Below, in pieces: positions 1 to 5,448 of a stretch of DNA of 10,602 nucleotides (position 1 is its first letter; the number at the start of each line of letters is the position of its first letter). Location: NCBI GenBank assembly GCA_040509055.1, contig JBEVLT010000110.1, positions 1-10,602 of the forward strand, in the 5' to 3' direction. The stretch is from JAJKIP01 sp040509055. GTDB taxonomy: Bacteria > Bacteroidota > Bacteroidia > Chitinophagales > Chitinophagaceae. A model generated the notes under the pieces. The model saw only the letters and a program-made list of their open reading frames with translations, did no database searches and was not told the origin of the DNA. The translations under genes and the position numbers were made by a program.

Positions 1-36
1 CGCTCCGCGTTCATAAAAACAATACCTGAAGATTGA
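1..36 (+). CDS. Possible C-terminal end of an upstream gene (partial)
   Basis: Reading from base 1, one frame gives eleven residues (RSAFIKTIPED) and then a TGA stop at 34-36. A strong plus-strand terminator begins 8 bases later, which is what the end of a plus-strand gene looks like. The other two plus frames stop sooner (at 13-15 and 30-32). The fragment is too short to identify, so no function is proposed. The frame is an inference from the position of the terminator. Confidence 0.35.
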   Translation, partial: RSAFIKTIPED

Positions 37-43
37 TTGCTGC

Positions 44-75
44 GCTCCCCGGTTACCCGGGGAGCTTTTGTTTTT
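44..75 (+). terminator. Rho-independent terminator
   Basis: A perfect 9-bp stem (GCTCCCCGG at 44-52 pairing with CCGGGGAGC at 57-65) closes on a 4-base loop (TTAC). It is followed at once by TTTTGTTTTT. The T-tract is only on the plus side, so it acts on transcripts entering from the left edge. It separates that upstream gene from the DUF922 gene starting at 141. Confidence 0.88.
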
Positions 76-140
76 CGCCCCGGAACCGATTTTGGATTTT
101 CTTTAAACTTTAATGGCAGAATTTTACGTTAAACAGTGCG

Positions 141-671
141 ATGCGCGGCTTATTTTCCTTTTTTGTTATCCTGGTTCCGTTTCTTGCTCCTGCACAGGAG
201 GAGGAACTGGTACATTGGGCCGCCGGGCAAAAGCTCAGCTGGCACGATTACAAAGGCAGGGCAGACCGGGCCAGCGGCGCTGCCGCCTCCACGGCCACTT
301 ACCTGGGCATCGACTATAATTTTTCACCGAAAGGACTTACCTACAGCATCACCTGCAGCTTTTCGCGCAATAGGTCATGGGGCCTGCACAGGACGGATTA
401 TATTCTCAGCCACGAGCAGGGGCATTTCGACATTGCCGAAATTTTTGCCCGCAGGCTCAACATGAAAATTTCGGCCTATCGCATCAACAGGCCTACCTGC
501 AAAGAAGACCTGAAAAAAATATACGGGGAGACCGTGCGCGAGAAAGAAGAAATGCAGGATGCATATGACCGGGAAACCAACCACAGCATCAACAAAGAAA
601 AACAGGCGGAATGGCTGAAAAAGATTGAAATGCTGCTGCTGGAGTATGAGGCGTATGCGGTGTATAATTGA
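141..671 (+). CDS. Secreted DUF922-family protein with HExxH motif, putative Zn-dependent protease
   Basis: The protein has 176 residues. Residues 1-19 form a signal peptide (short basic start, hydrophobic core, cleavage likely after APA or APAQ), so it should act in the periplasm or outside the cell. The middle carries SHEQGHFDI at 90-98. HEQGH (91-95) fits the zinc-binding HExxH pattern, and D97 follows closely. The tail has a YDRETNH block (142-148) followed by KQAEW, both typical of DUF922 (Pfam PF06037), which is annotated as predicted secreted Zn-dependent proteases of unknown substrate. The ATG at 141 is chosen because it places the signal peptide at the N-terminus; no clear ribosome binding site precedes it. 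The gene stands alone after a terminator. Its TGA stop abuts the stop of the convergent toxin gene. Proteolytic activity is inferred from the motif only. Confidence 0.85.
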   Translation: MRGLFSFFVILVPFLAPAQEEELVHWAAGQKLSWHDYKGRADRASGAAASTATYLGIDYNFSPKGLTYSITCSFSRNRSWGLHRTDYILSHEQGHFDIAEIFARRLNMKISAYRINRPTCKEDLKKIYGETVREKEEMQDAYDRETNHSINKEKQAEWLKKIEMLLLEYEAYAVYN

Positions 672-971
672 TCATACCCGCTGCGGCAGGATGGCACTCC
701 GGTCCTGCTTTTTATGCAGTACGGCATAAATAACGGTTCTGTCGCGCTTGCTGTCTTTCTTAAAATAAATCAGATAAGGGAATTTTTTCACGAACACCCT
801 GCTCAGGCTCATATAAGCAGGAGCGTAATCTATTTGTTCTCCTGTAATTGTATCGATAGCTTCTATAACCTGTTGCCGAAATCTGTAACCCAGTCCATCC
901 TGCTGATGCTCGTACCACTCCGAGGCAGACCGGATATCAAATCGGGCGGACGGCAATACAACAACAGGCAT
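672..971 (-). CDS. RelE/ParE-family toxin of a type II toxin-antitoxin pair
   Basis: The protein has 99 residues, the usual length for ParE/RelE toxins. Family features are visible in order: an N-terminal helical region with A9, D12 and the WYE block at 19-21, GLG at 26-28 with F31, R58 near the middle, FPYLIYF at 64-70, and the closing strand IYAVLHKKQ at 81-89. ParE members usually poison DNA gyrase, whereas RelE members cut mRNA on the ribosome. The WYE..GLG pattern and the VLHKK ending look more ParE-like, but the target cannot be settled from sequence. The ATG lies 2 bases after the antitoxin stop, so the two genes are co-transcribed and probably translationally coupled. Its stop codon touches the stop of the DUF922 gene. 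Confidence 0.88.
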   Translation of the reverse strand: MPVVVLPSARFDIRSASEWYEHQQDGLGYRFRQQVIEAIDTITGEQIDYAPAYMSLSRVFVKKFPYLIYFKKDSKRDRTVIYAVLHKKQDRSAILPQRV

Positions 972-973
972 TA

Positions 974-1195
974 CTATTCGTCTTTCATCAGTTCTGCTTT
1001 TAGCTGCTCCCAGTCAATAACCTGGTCAGGATTGGCCTCATAGGCTGCTATCCGCTCATTCAGGATATGCTTATGCTCGTCCGAAACTTCTGTAATATGC
1101 AGGTCAAGCAATTTGCGGATTGCCTTCAATACCCAATCATCCTCCGTTCTCAGGATTTCCCTGATAATTTCCTTCTTTTCCGCATCCAGGTTCAT
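974..1195 (-). CDS. Antitoxin of the ParE-type toxin (addiction-module protein-like)
   Basis: The protein has 73 residues, is acidic and is predicted mostly helical. The N-terminal part (residues 8-31, IIREILRTEDD then VLKAIRKLLD) resembles the short helical antitoxins that precede ParE/RelE toxins in Bacteroidota. The C-terminal part (NERIAAYEANPDQ then WEQLKAEL, 46-69) resembles the toxin-wrapping tail of the Unstab_antitox/addiction-module family (PF09720). It lies immediately upstream of the toxin with a 2-base gap, the normal antitoxin-first order. It should neutralise the toxin by binding it and, with it, repress the shared promoter. No classical DNA-binding domain is obvious, so the autorepression part is inferred from the repeats upstream. 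Family membership is moderately sure; the role as antitoxin rests mainly on position. Confidence 0.78.
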   Translation of the reverse strand: MNLDAEKKEIIREILRTEDDWVLKAIRKLLDLHITEVSDEHKHILNERIAAYEANPDQVIDWEQLKAELMKDE

Positions 1196-1208
1196 AAAAA
1201 GCTTTTCT

Positions 1209-1237
1209 GAAAGTTACGAAAAGTTACCGTAACCAAA
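1209..1237 (-). promoter_or_regulatory. Antitoxin-toxin promoter with GTTAC operator-like repeats
   Basis: On the minus strand, TTTG (1237-1234) is followed after 17 bases by TAACTTTC (1216-1209). This is close to the Bacteroidota TTTG/TAnnTTTG promoter pattern and would give a leader of about a dozen bases before the ATG at 1195. The same DNA carries AAAGTTAC twice on the plus strand (1210-1217 and 1220-1227), exactly 10 bp apart, plus an 11-bp perfect inverted repeat GTTAC-C-GTAAC (1223-1233). The repeats cover the -7 box and spacer, the expected place for toxin-antitoxin autorepression. The repeats are seen directly; operator function is inferred. Confidence 0.5.
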
Positions 1238-1273
1238 ATGTGCAGGGAGTATAGCGAAAATGTGTATCGGGGA

Positions 1274-1909
1274 TCAGAATAACCCGTACAGCTGCGCGTC
1301 TACCTTGCTGATGATGTCGCCGAAATCTTCGTCTTTTTCGGCAAACTTGTTCTTATCTACGTCGATGATCAGCAACGGCCCTTCTTTGTACGCGTCGATC
1401 CATTTGTTGTAGTATTCATTCAGCCGTTTCAGGTAGTCCAGCCGGATATTTTCTTCGTATTCGCGACCCCTTTTCTGTATCTGGCCTACCAGCGTGGGCA
1501 CCGAAGCATTCAGGTAGATCAGCAGGTCGGGCGGCTGCACCAGGGTCTTGAGGGTTTGGAAGAAATGAAAATAGTTATCGAAATCCCGTTTGCTCATCAG
1601 CCCCATTTCGTGCAGGTTCGGCGCAAAGATGTTGGCATCTTCGTAGATGGTGCGGTCCTGTATCACCGTTTCGCTGCCTTTCTGTATCTCTACCAGCTGC
1701 TGCAGGCGGCTGTTCAGGAAGTAGATCTGCAGGTTGAAGCTCCAGCGCGGCATATCCTCGTAAAAATCCATGAGGTAGGGATTATGGTCCACATCCTCGA
1801 AGTTGGGGATCCACTTATAATGCTTGCTGAGCATCTCCGTAAGCGTGGTCTTGCCGGCGCCGATATTTCCTGCGACTGCGATGTGTTTGGGTTTTTTTGC
1901 CTTTGCCAT
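1274..1909 (-). CDS. Deoxynucleoside kinase (dNK/dGK-dCK family)
   Basis: The protein has 211 residues, a normal length for bacterial deoxynucleoside kinases (PF01712). It phosphorylates a deoxynucleoside at the 5' position using ATP in the salvage route to dNTPs, in the cytoplasm. Visible motifs are the P-loop GNIGAGKTT (14-22), a substrate-pocket segment FEDVDHNPYL with PRWSFNLQ following (37-61), the catalytic DRT variant of the DRS motif at 85-87 followed by IYEDANIF, and the arginine-rich lid KRGREYE (146-152). Base specificity (deoxyadenosine, deoxyguanosine or other) cannot be read from these motifs. The start fits: a short basic leader precedes the first beta-strand and P-loop, and no better ATG is in frame. 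It lies 114 bp downstream of trpS on the same strand but has its own promoter-like element. Confidence 0.92.
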   Translation of the reverse strand: MAKAKKPKHIAVAGNIGAGKTTLTEMLSKHYKWIPNFEDVDHNPYLMDFYEDMPRWSFNLQIYFLNSRLQQLVEIQKGSETVIQDRTIYEDANIFAPNLHEMGLMSKRDFDNYFHFFQTLKTLVQPPDLLIYLNASVPTLVGQIQKRGREYEENIRLDYLKRLNEYYNKWIDAYKEGPLLIIDVDKNKFAEKDEDFGDIISKVDAQLYGLF

Positions 1910-1919
1910 GATGCCCCGG

Positions 1920-1935
1920 TCCGCCGGCAGGCGGA
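1920..1935 (-). promoter_or_regulatory. Small hairpin in the kinase 5' leader
   Basis: TCCGCC (1920-1925) and GGCGGA (1930-1935) form a perfect 6-bp GC-rich stem with a 4-base loop. It ends 10 bases before the kinase start codon on the minus strand. In the mRNA it would sit where ribosomes load. It has no T-tract and is not a terminator. A role in translation is speculative. Confidence 0.35.
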
Positions 1936-1953
1936 GATTTTTATTTTAAAAAA

Positions 1954-1988
1954 TGAATATATAAAAACTTTTAACCACTTCTTTCAAA
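1954..1988 (-). promoter_or_regulatory. Putative promoter of the deoxynucleoside kinase
   Basis: On the minus strand TTTG (1988-1985) is followed by an AT-rich run containing TATATATT (1963-1956, spacer 21) and overlapping TATATTCA (1961-1954, spacer 23). Both match the TAnnTT core of the Bacteroidota -7 box. This is the most AT-rich stretch between trpS and the kinase, and it would give a leader of roughly 40 bases containing the 1920-1935 hairpin. The -7 box is imperfect, hence moderate confidence. Confidence 0.45.
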
Positions 1989-2023
1989 AGATGAGTTTCC
2001 AGCCGGTATACCTACGAAAAAAA

Positions 2024-3025
2024 TCAAAAATAGTTCAGCCCGATCGCCTGCCTTACCAGCTCCATGGTAGCCCGGGCGCTTGCCCTTGCCTTTTCTGCCC
2101 CTTTTTCCATCACTTCGCGCAGGTATGTTTCATCGTTCAGGATGGTCGTTACCTTCTCACGGATGGGGGCAATGAAGCGGATCATATCGGTGGCCAGCTG
2201 CTCTTTAAGTTCGCCATACTTGATAGTGCAGTCATTGTACTTCCCATCGAATGTCTTTACCGTGTCTTCGCTGCAGACCAGCTTCATCAGCAGGAAGATA
2301 TTCTCCACTTCCGGCGATTTGGCCGAATTCGGCTCTTTGGGACCCGCATCCATTTTGGCCTTTTTGATCTTGGTCCGGATCAGGTCGTCGGTATCGGCCA
2401 GGTACAGCGTAGCCATCTGGTTCACGCTCTTGCTCATTTTGCCGGTCCCGTCCAGGCTGGGCACTTTCACCAGCTCACCGCCGTAGTTGAAGGCGGCAGG
2501 CTCGGGGAATACGTTACCATACCGGTGGTTAAAGCGATTGGCAAAATTGCGCGCCATTTCCAGGTGCTGCTCCTGGTCTTTTCCTACCGGCACCAGCGAT
2601 GCCCGGTGCAGGATGATATCTGCCGTTTGCAATACCGGGTAGGTCAGCAGGCCGGCATTGATATTGTCAGGATGCTGCCGCGCTTTGTCCTTGAAGGTGG
2701 TCGTCTTTTCCAGCTCGCCTTTGTAGGCCAGCATGTTGAGGTACAGGTACAATTCTCCCGTCTCATACACATGGCTCTGGCAGTAAAAAGCGGCTTTGTC
2801 GGGGTCCAGGCCGCAGGCAATATTTTCCGCCAGCACCCGGTGCACGTTTTCCTTCAGTTCTTTGGTATCGGGGTGAGTGGTCAGCGAGTGCAGGTCGGCT
2901 ACCATGAAGTAGCACTCGTACTCTTCCTGCATCCGCACATAATTCCGGATAGCGCCGAAGTAATTGCCCAAATGCAAAAACCCGGTAGGCCGGATACCGC
3001 TCATGACGATTTCTTTCTTTGACAT
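2024..3025 (-). CDS. trpS: Tryptophan--tRNA ligase
   Basis: The protein has 333 residues, the standard length for bacterial TrpRS. It is a class Ic aminoacyl-tRNA synthetase that charges tRNA-Trp with tryptophan using ATP. The signatures are SGIRPTG (9-15), the HIGH-type motif HLGN (18-21), VGKDQEQHLE (147-156) and KMSKS (196-200, within DGTGKMSKS). The frame stays open 27 codons further upstream to 3106. The ATG at 3025 is preferred because it places SGIRPTG and HLGN at the usual distance from the N-terminus, and the upstream codons cross the palindromic intergenic region. It diverges from gatC across 121 bp. The first ATP motif and KMSKS are both intact, so the enzyme should be active. Confidence 0.97.
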   Translation of the reverse strand: MSKKEIVMSGIRPTGFLHLGNYFGAIRNYVRMQEEYECYFMVADLHSLTTHPDTKELKENVHRVLAENIACGLDPDKAAFYCQSHVYETGELYLYLNMLAYKGELEKTTTFKDKARQHPDNINAGLLTYPVLQTADIILHRASLVPVGKDQEQHLEMARNFANRFNHRYGNVFPEPAAFNYGGELVKVPSLDGTGKMSKSVNQMATLYLADTDDLIRTKIKKAKMDAGPKEPNSAKSPEVENIFLLMKLVCSEDTVKTFDGKYNDCTIKYGELKEQLATDMIRFIAPIREKVTTILNDETYLREVMEKGAEKARASARATMELVRQAIGLNYF

Positions 3026-3045
3026 AGGCCTCGTTTGTAAGGCGG

Positions 3046-3053
3046 CGAAGATA
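3046..3053 (-). promoter_or_regulatory. Putative -7 box of trpS
   Basis: On the minus strand TATCTTCG (3053-3046) matches five of the six fixed bases of the Bacteroidota TAnnTTTG box. The position 19 bp upstream is not TTTG but the end of a palindrome arm (ATCC). The leader would be about 15 bases. Promoter activity is inferred. Confidence 0.4.
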
Positions 3054-3071
3054 AGAAAGAAGACAGGATGA

Positions 3072-3116
3072 TGGATGACGGTAACAGATGGCGGCGCCGC
3101 CATCATCCGTCATCCA
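3072..3116. repeat. Large imperfect palindrome between trpS and gatC
   Basis: Outer arms TGGATGACGG (3072-3081) and CCGTCATCCA (3107-3116) pair over 10 bp. Inside, GATGGCGGC (3087-3095) and GCCGCCATC (3096-3104) form an uninterrupted 18-bp palindrome. The unpaired bases are five on the left (TAACA) and two on the right (AT). Because the two genes diverge, the element lies upstream of both start codons. It lacks a T-tract, so it is not a normal terminator. It may be a protein-binding site, a structure shared by two promoters, or a copy of a dispersed repeat; sequence alone cannot choose. Confidence 0.8.
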
Positions 3117-3134
3117 AAAACCAGCATCCGTAAC

Positions 3135-3142
3135 TATCTTTG
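3135..3142 (+). promoter_or_regulatory. Putative -7 box of gatC
   Basis: TATCTTTG is an exact match to the Bacteroidota TAnnTTTG box. It ends only 4 bases before the gatC ATG at 3147, so a transcript starting at the usual distance would begin at or next to the start codon. No TTTG is found at the -33 position; the palindrome arm ends there instead. Confidence 0.5.
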
Positions 3143-3146
3143 CCGG

Positions 3147-3446
3147 ATGGAAGTAAACGACGCCATGATCGGCAAACTGGCCCACCTGGCCCGGCTCAGC
3201 TTCAACGAGGCGGAAAAACAGGAGATCAGGGCCGACCTGCAGCGCATGATCGCTTTCGTGGAAAAGCTGAACGAACTGGACCTCGACGGCGTGGAGCCCC
3301 TGGTCCATATGAGCGACGAGGTGAACCGGTTGCGCGAAGATGAGATCAAAGGCGCTGTAAGCCGGGAGCAAGCCCTGAAAAACGCACCGGGGCACGACGA
3401 ACAGTTTTTCAAAGTGCCCAAAGTGATCAAAAACCCGGATCAGTAA
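3147..3446 (+). CDS. gatC: Asp-tRNA(Asn)/Glu-tRNA(Gln) amidotransferase subunit C
   Basis: The protein has 99 residues, typical of GatC. It is the small subunit of the GatCAB amidotransferase, which converts misacylated Glu-tRNA(Gln) or Asp-tRNA(Asn) to Gln- and Asn-tRNA. GatC clamps GatA and GatB together. Visible features are the helical N-terminus with IGKLAHLARL (8-17), the helix RMIAFVEKLNELD (33-45), VEPLVHM (49-55), the RLREDE segment (61-66) and the C-terminal FFKVPKVI (87-94). The ATG at 3147 is preferred over upstream in-frame starts because the family begins just before the IGKLAHLARL helix. gatA and gatB are not in the window. A LolD-type ABC ATPase gene begins 36 bp downstream, so the two may share a transcript. 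Confidence 0.93.
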   Translation: MEVNDAMIGKLAHLARLSFNEAEKQEIRADLQRMIAFVEKLNELDLDGVEPLVHMSDEVNRLREDEIKGAVSREQALKNAPGHDEQFFKVPKVIKNPDQ

Positions 3447-3482
3447 CCATTGCTTACAACAGCAGCAGAAAGTCCGATAATT

Positions 3483-4193
3483 ATGAGCGCCATCATACAC
3501 CTGGAGGACATCCGAAAAAACTATATCATGGGCAAGCACCAGCTGCAGGTGCTCAAAGGCCTGTCTCTGGACATTTTCAAAAACGAATACGTGGCGCTGA
3601 TGGGGCCTTCGGGCTCGGGCAAAAGCACGCTGATGAATATTCTCGGGTGCCTGGACACACCCACCGGTGGCCGGTACATCCTGAACAACCAGGATGTAAG
3701 CAAAATGCAGGACAACGAGCTGGCCGAAGTACGCAACAAAGAAATCGGGTTCGTGTTCCAGCAGTTCAACCTGCTGCCCCGCCTGACGGCGCTGGAAAAC
3801 GTGGCCCTCCCACTGGTATACGGCGGTATGGGCAAAAAACAGCGCATGGAAAAAGCCATGCATGTACTGAAGATGGTGAACCTGACAGACCGCTCGCACC
3901 ACAAACCCAATGAACTGAGCGGCGGCCAGTCGCAGCGGGTGGCTATTGCCAGGGCACTGGTCAACGATCCGTCCATTATCCTGGCCGACGAACCTACCGG
4001 TAACCTCGACACCAGGACTTCTTACGAAATCATGGACATTTTCGGAGAGATCCATGCCGGCGGCAATACCGTGGTGCTGGTGACGCACGAGGAAGATATC
4101 GCGGCTCATGCACATCGCGTGGTGCGGCTAAGAGACGGCGTGATCGAGAGCGATAAGCGGAGTCAGCCGGCAGCAGCCCGTGACGGGATTTAA
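3483..4193 (+). CDS. ABC transporter ATP-binding protein, LolD/MacB type
   Basis: The 236-residue single nucleotide-binding domain has all motifs intact: Walker A GPSGSGKST (41-49), Q-loop FQQFNLLP (92-99, Q93), signature LSGGQ (145-149), Walker B IILADE (165-170), the PTGNLD D-loop (171-176) and H-loop histidine H202. The PTGNLD and FNLLPRLTALENV patterns place it in the MacB/LolD/FtsE group, which powers permeases working on lipoproteins, peptides or small molecules from the periplasmic side. The ATG at 3483 is chosen because the next codons lead straight into the first beta-strand (IIHLEDIRKNY); a TTG 33 bp upstream is less likely. No cognate permease lies next to it. The gene sits 36 bp after gatC, and the substrate is unknown. 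Confidence 0.92.
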   Translation: MSAIIHLEDIRKNYIMGKHQLQVLKGLSLDIFKNEYVALMGPSGSGKSTLMNILGCLDTPTGGRYILNNQDVSKMQDNELAEVRNKEIGFVFQQFNLLPRLTALENVALPLVYGGMGKKQRMEKAMHVLKMVNLTDRSHHKPNELSGGQSQRVAIARALVNDPSIILADEPTGNLDTRTSYEIMDIFGEIHAGGNTVVLVTHEEDIAAHAHRVVRLRDGVIESDKRSQPAAARDGI

Positions 4194-4215
4194 ACAGCAG
4201 CCTGTCTTTTTTCTT

Positions 4216-4228
4216 GCTACATTGTAGC
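4216..4228. repeat. Short palindrome upstream of the second ABC ATPase gene
   Basis: GCTACA-T-TGTAGC is a perfect 13-bp inverted repeat in the 76-bp gap before the gene at 4270. It overlaps TACATTGT (4218-4225), a weak match to the -7 box. No TTTG is found 19 bp upstream. It could be a regulator site or chance; the rest of this gap shows nothing else I can support. Confidence 0.35.
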
Positions 4229-4269
4229 CCCGTTATCATTTACCGCAACCCGGATCAACTCCCTTTTGC

Positions 4270-5448
4270 ATGACAACCTACAAAGCCACCCGGCTGGCTG
4301 AAATAAAAACCTATTTCGACAACGGCGATATCCATGTCGGGTACAGGCGCCTGCTCGATGCGGCACTGGAAACGCAGGACATGGAAATCTATGCACACAC
4401 ACTTGCTTTCTGCGACTGGTATGATGACCACTCCGGCCAGGATCGGGCTACACTGACCGAACGCGTCGATGCACTGATCGGCCAACTCGATAAAATACCG
4501 GAATATACCGACCTCACCCCGGATACGCCGCGGCTGAAGGCAGCCGCTATCTCCAAAACCTACCAGCGCGGAGCTTTTAACCTATCTGCCGTGGATATGG
4601 ACCTGTATCCTGCACAGATCATCGGGCTGGTGGGCGAAAACGGGAATGGGAAAACGACCTTGCTGCGCCTGCTGTACGGTGAACTTTTGCCCGATAAAGG
4701 ACAGATCAGCTATCACCTCAACAATGTTTCACCAACTGCCTCTTTTTACGACATCAAAACCCGGCTGGCCTTTATTCCCCAACGGTTGCCGGTATGGTAC
4801 GGACCGCTGATGGACAACCTGCAATTTGCCAGTACACATTACGGACGAAAAGGAAAAGAAAATTACCTGTGGACGGAAATGATCATCGCCCGGATGAGTT
4901 TGCGGCCATTCCGCAGCTATACCTGGAACCGCATTTCATCGGGCTATAAAATGCGTTTCGAACTGGCCCGAACCCTGTTAAAAAAACCGGAAGTATTGCT
5001 GCTGGATGAACCGCTGGCCAACCTGGATGTGCTGGCCCAGCAGGTCATTCTCGAAGATCTGAAATTCCTGGCCGGCTCGCAGCGAATGCCCCTGGGTATC
5101 GTCCTCAGCTCGCAGCAACTGTACGAAGTGGAGAAAGTATCGGAACAGGTCATTTTTCTGAAGCAAGGCAAACCACGATACCAGCATACAGACCGATCCC
5201 GCCAGGCAGCATCGGTGGCCAAACCGCTGGTGCTGGAGTTGGAGACCACCGCCTCCCGCGAAACACTTCAACAGGTATTGGAACGGGCCGGGCTGCAACG
5301 CATCAGTTTTAACGGCGGCATCTATCTTCTTTATTTTGCCGAAGGCACCGAAATCCCCGCTGTGCTGCAACGGCTCGGTGAGACAGGACTGCCCGTCAAA
5401 TATTTCAGGGATATTTCGTCCTCCTCACGCCGGTTCTTCGATGCCTGA
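4270..5448 (+). CDS. ABC transporter ATP-binding protein with N-terminal extension and altered H-loop
   Basis: The protein has 392 residues. Residues 1-88 are a predicted helical extension before the ATPase, rich in acidic and aromatic residues, which I do not recognise. The ATPase follows: Walker A GENGNGKTT (122-130), Q-loop Q171, signature ISSGYKMR (222-229, a divergent LSGGxxxR), Walker B VLLLDE (242-247) with DEPLANLD. The usual switch histidine in the SSHxLxEVE block is Q282 (SSQQLYEVE). The C-terminal 80 residues end in YFRDISSSSRRFF, like the regulatory tail of NatA/ABC-2-type exporter ATPases. Catalytic E247 and the Walker lysine are present, so ATP binding is likely, but turnover may be slow. 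The gene overlaps or nearly touches the next membrane-protein gene, its probable partner. The substrate is unknown. Confidence 0.87.
   Translation: MTTYKATRLAEIKTYFDNGDIHVGYRRLLDAALETQDMEIYAHTLAFCDWYDDHSGQDRATLTERVDALIGQLDKIPEYTDLTPDTPRLKAAAISKTYQRGAFNLSAVDMDLYPAQIIGLVGENGNGKTTLLRLLYGELLPDKGQISYHLNNVSPTASFYDIKTRLAFIPQRLPVWYGPLMDNLQFASTHYGRKGKENYLWTEMIIARMSLRPFRSYTWNRISSGYKMRFELARTLLKKPEVLLLDEPLANLDVLAQQVILEDLKFLAGSQRMPLGIVLSSQQLYEVEKVSEQVIFLKQGKPRYQHTDRSRQAASVAKPLVLELETTASRETLQQVLERAGLQRISFNGGIYLLYFAEGTEIPAVLQRLGETGLPVKYFRDISSSSRRFFDA

Noticed and set aside
91..132. Promoter for the DUF922 gene
   Set aside because: TTTG at 91-94 has no TAnnTTTG at a suitable distance. TTTA (102-105) with TACGTTAA (125-132) has the right spacing but poor boxes and leaves almost no leader.
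2005..2012. GGTATACC palindrome near the end of trpS as a terminator
   Set aside because: It is only 8 bp with no loop, and the T-rich run lies on the trpS side before it rather than after it, so it does not form an intrinsic terminator for the minus strand.
1556..3022. Long plus-strand open frame of 488 codons opposite the kinase and trpS
   Set aside because: It is antisense to two well-recognised genes, crosses their intergenic gap, and its translation is rich in H, Q, V and F without any domain. GC-rich third positions of the real genes explain the lack of stops.
3026..3106. A 27-residue N-terminal extension of TrpRS
   Set aside because: The extension is encoded by the palindromic intergenic DNA and would precede the conserved SGIRPTG/HLGN start of the family; the ATG at 3025 fits better.
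2763..4115. Minus-strand open frame of 450 codons across trpS, gatC and the first ABC gene
   Set aside because: It lies opposite gatC and the ATPase and out of frame with trpS, crosses the palindrome, and has no recognisable motif.
4171..4202. Direct repeat CAGCAGCC (4171-4178 and 4195-4202) around the end of the first ABC gene, and the CCCGT-G-ACGGG inverted repeat between the copies
   Set aside because: The repeats are short and partly coding, the inverted repeat leaves no proper loop, and the nearby T-run does not directly follow it. Likely chance.
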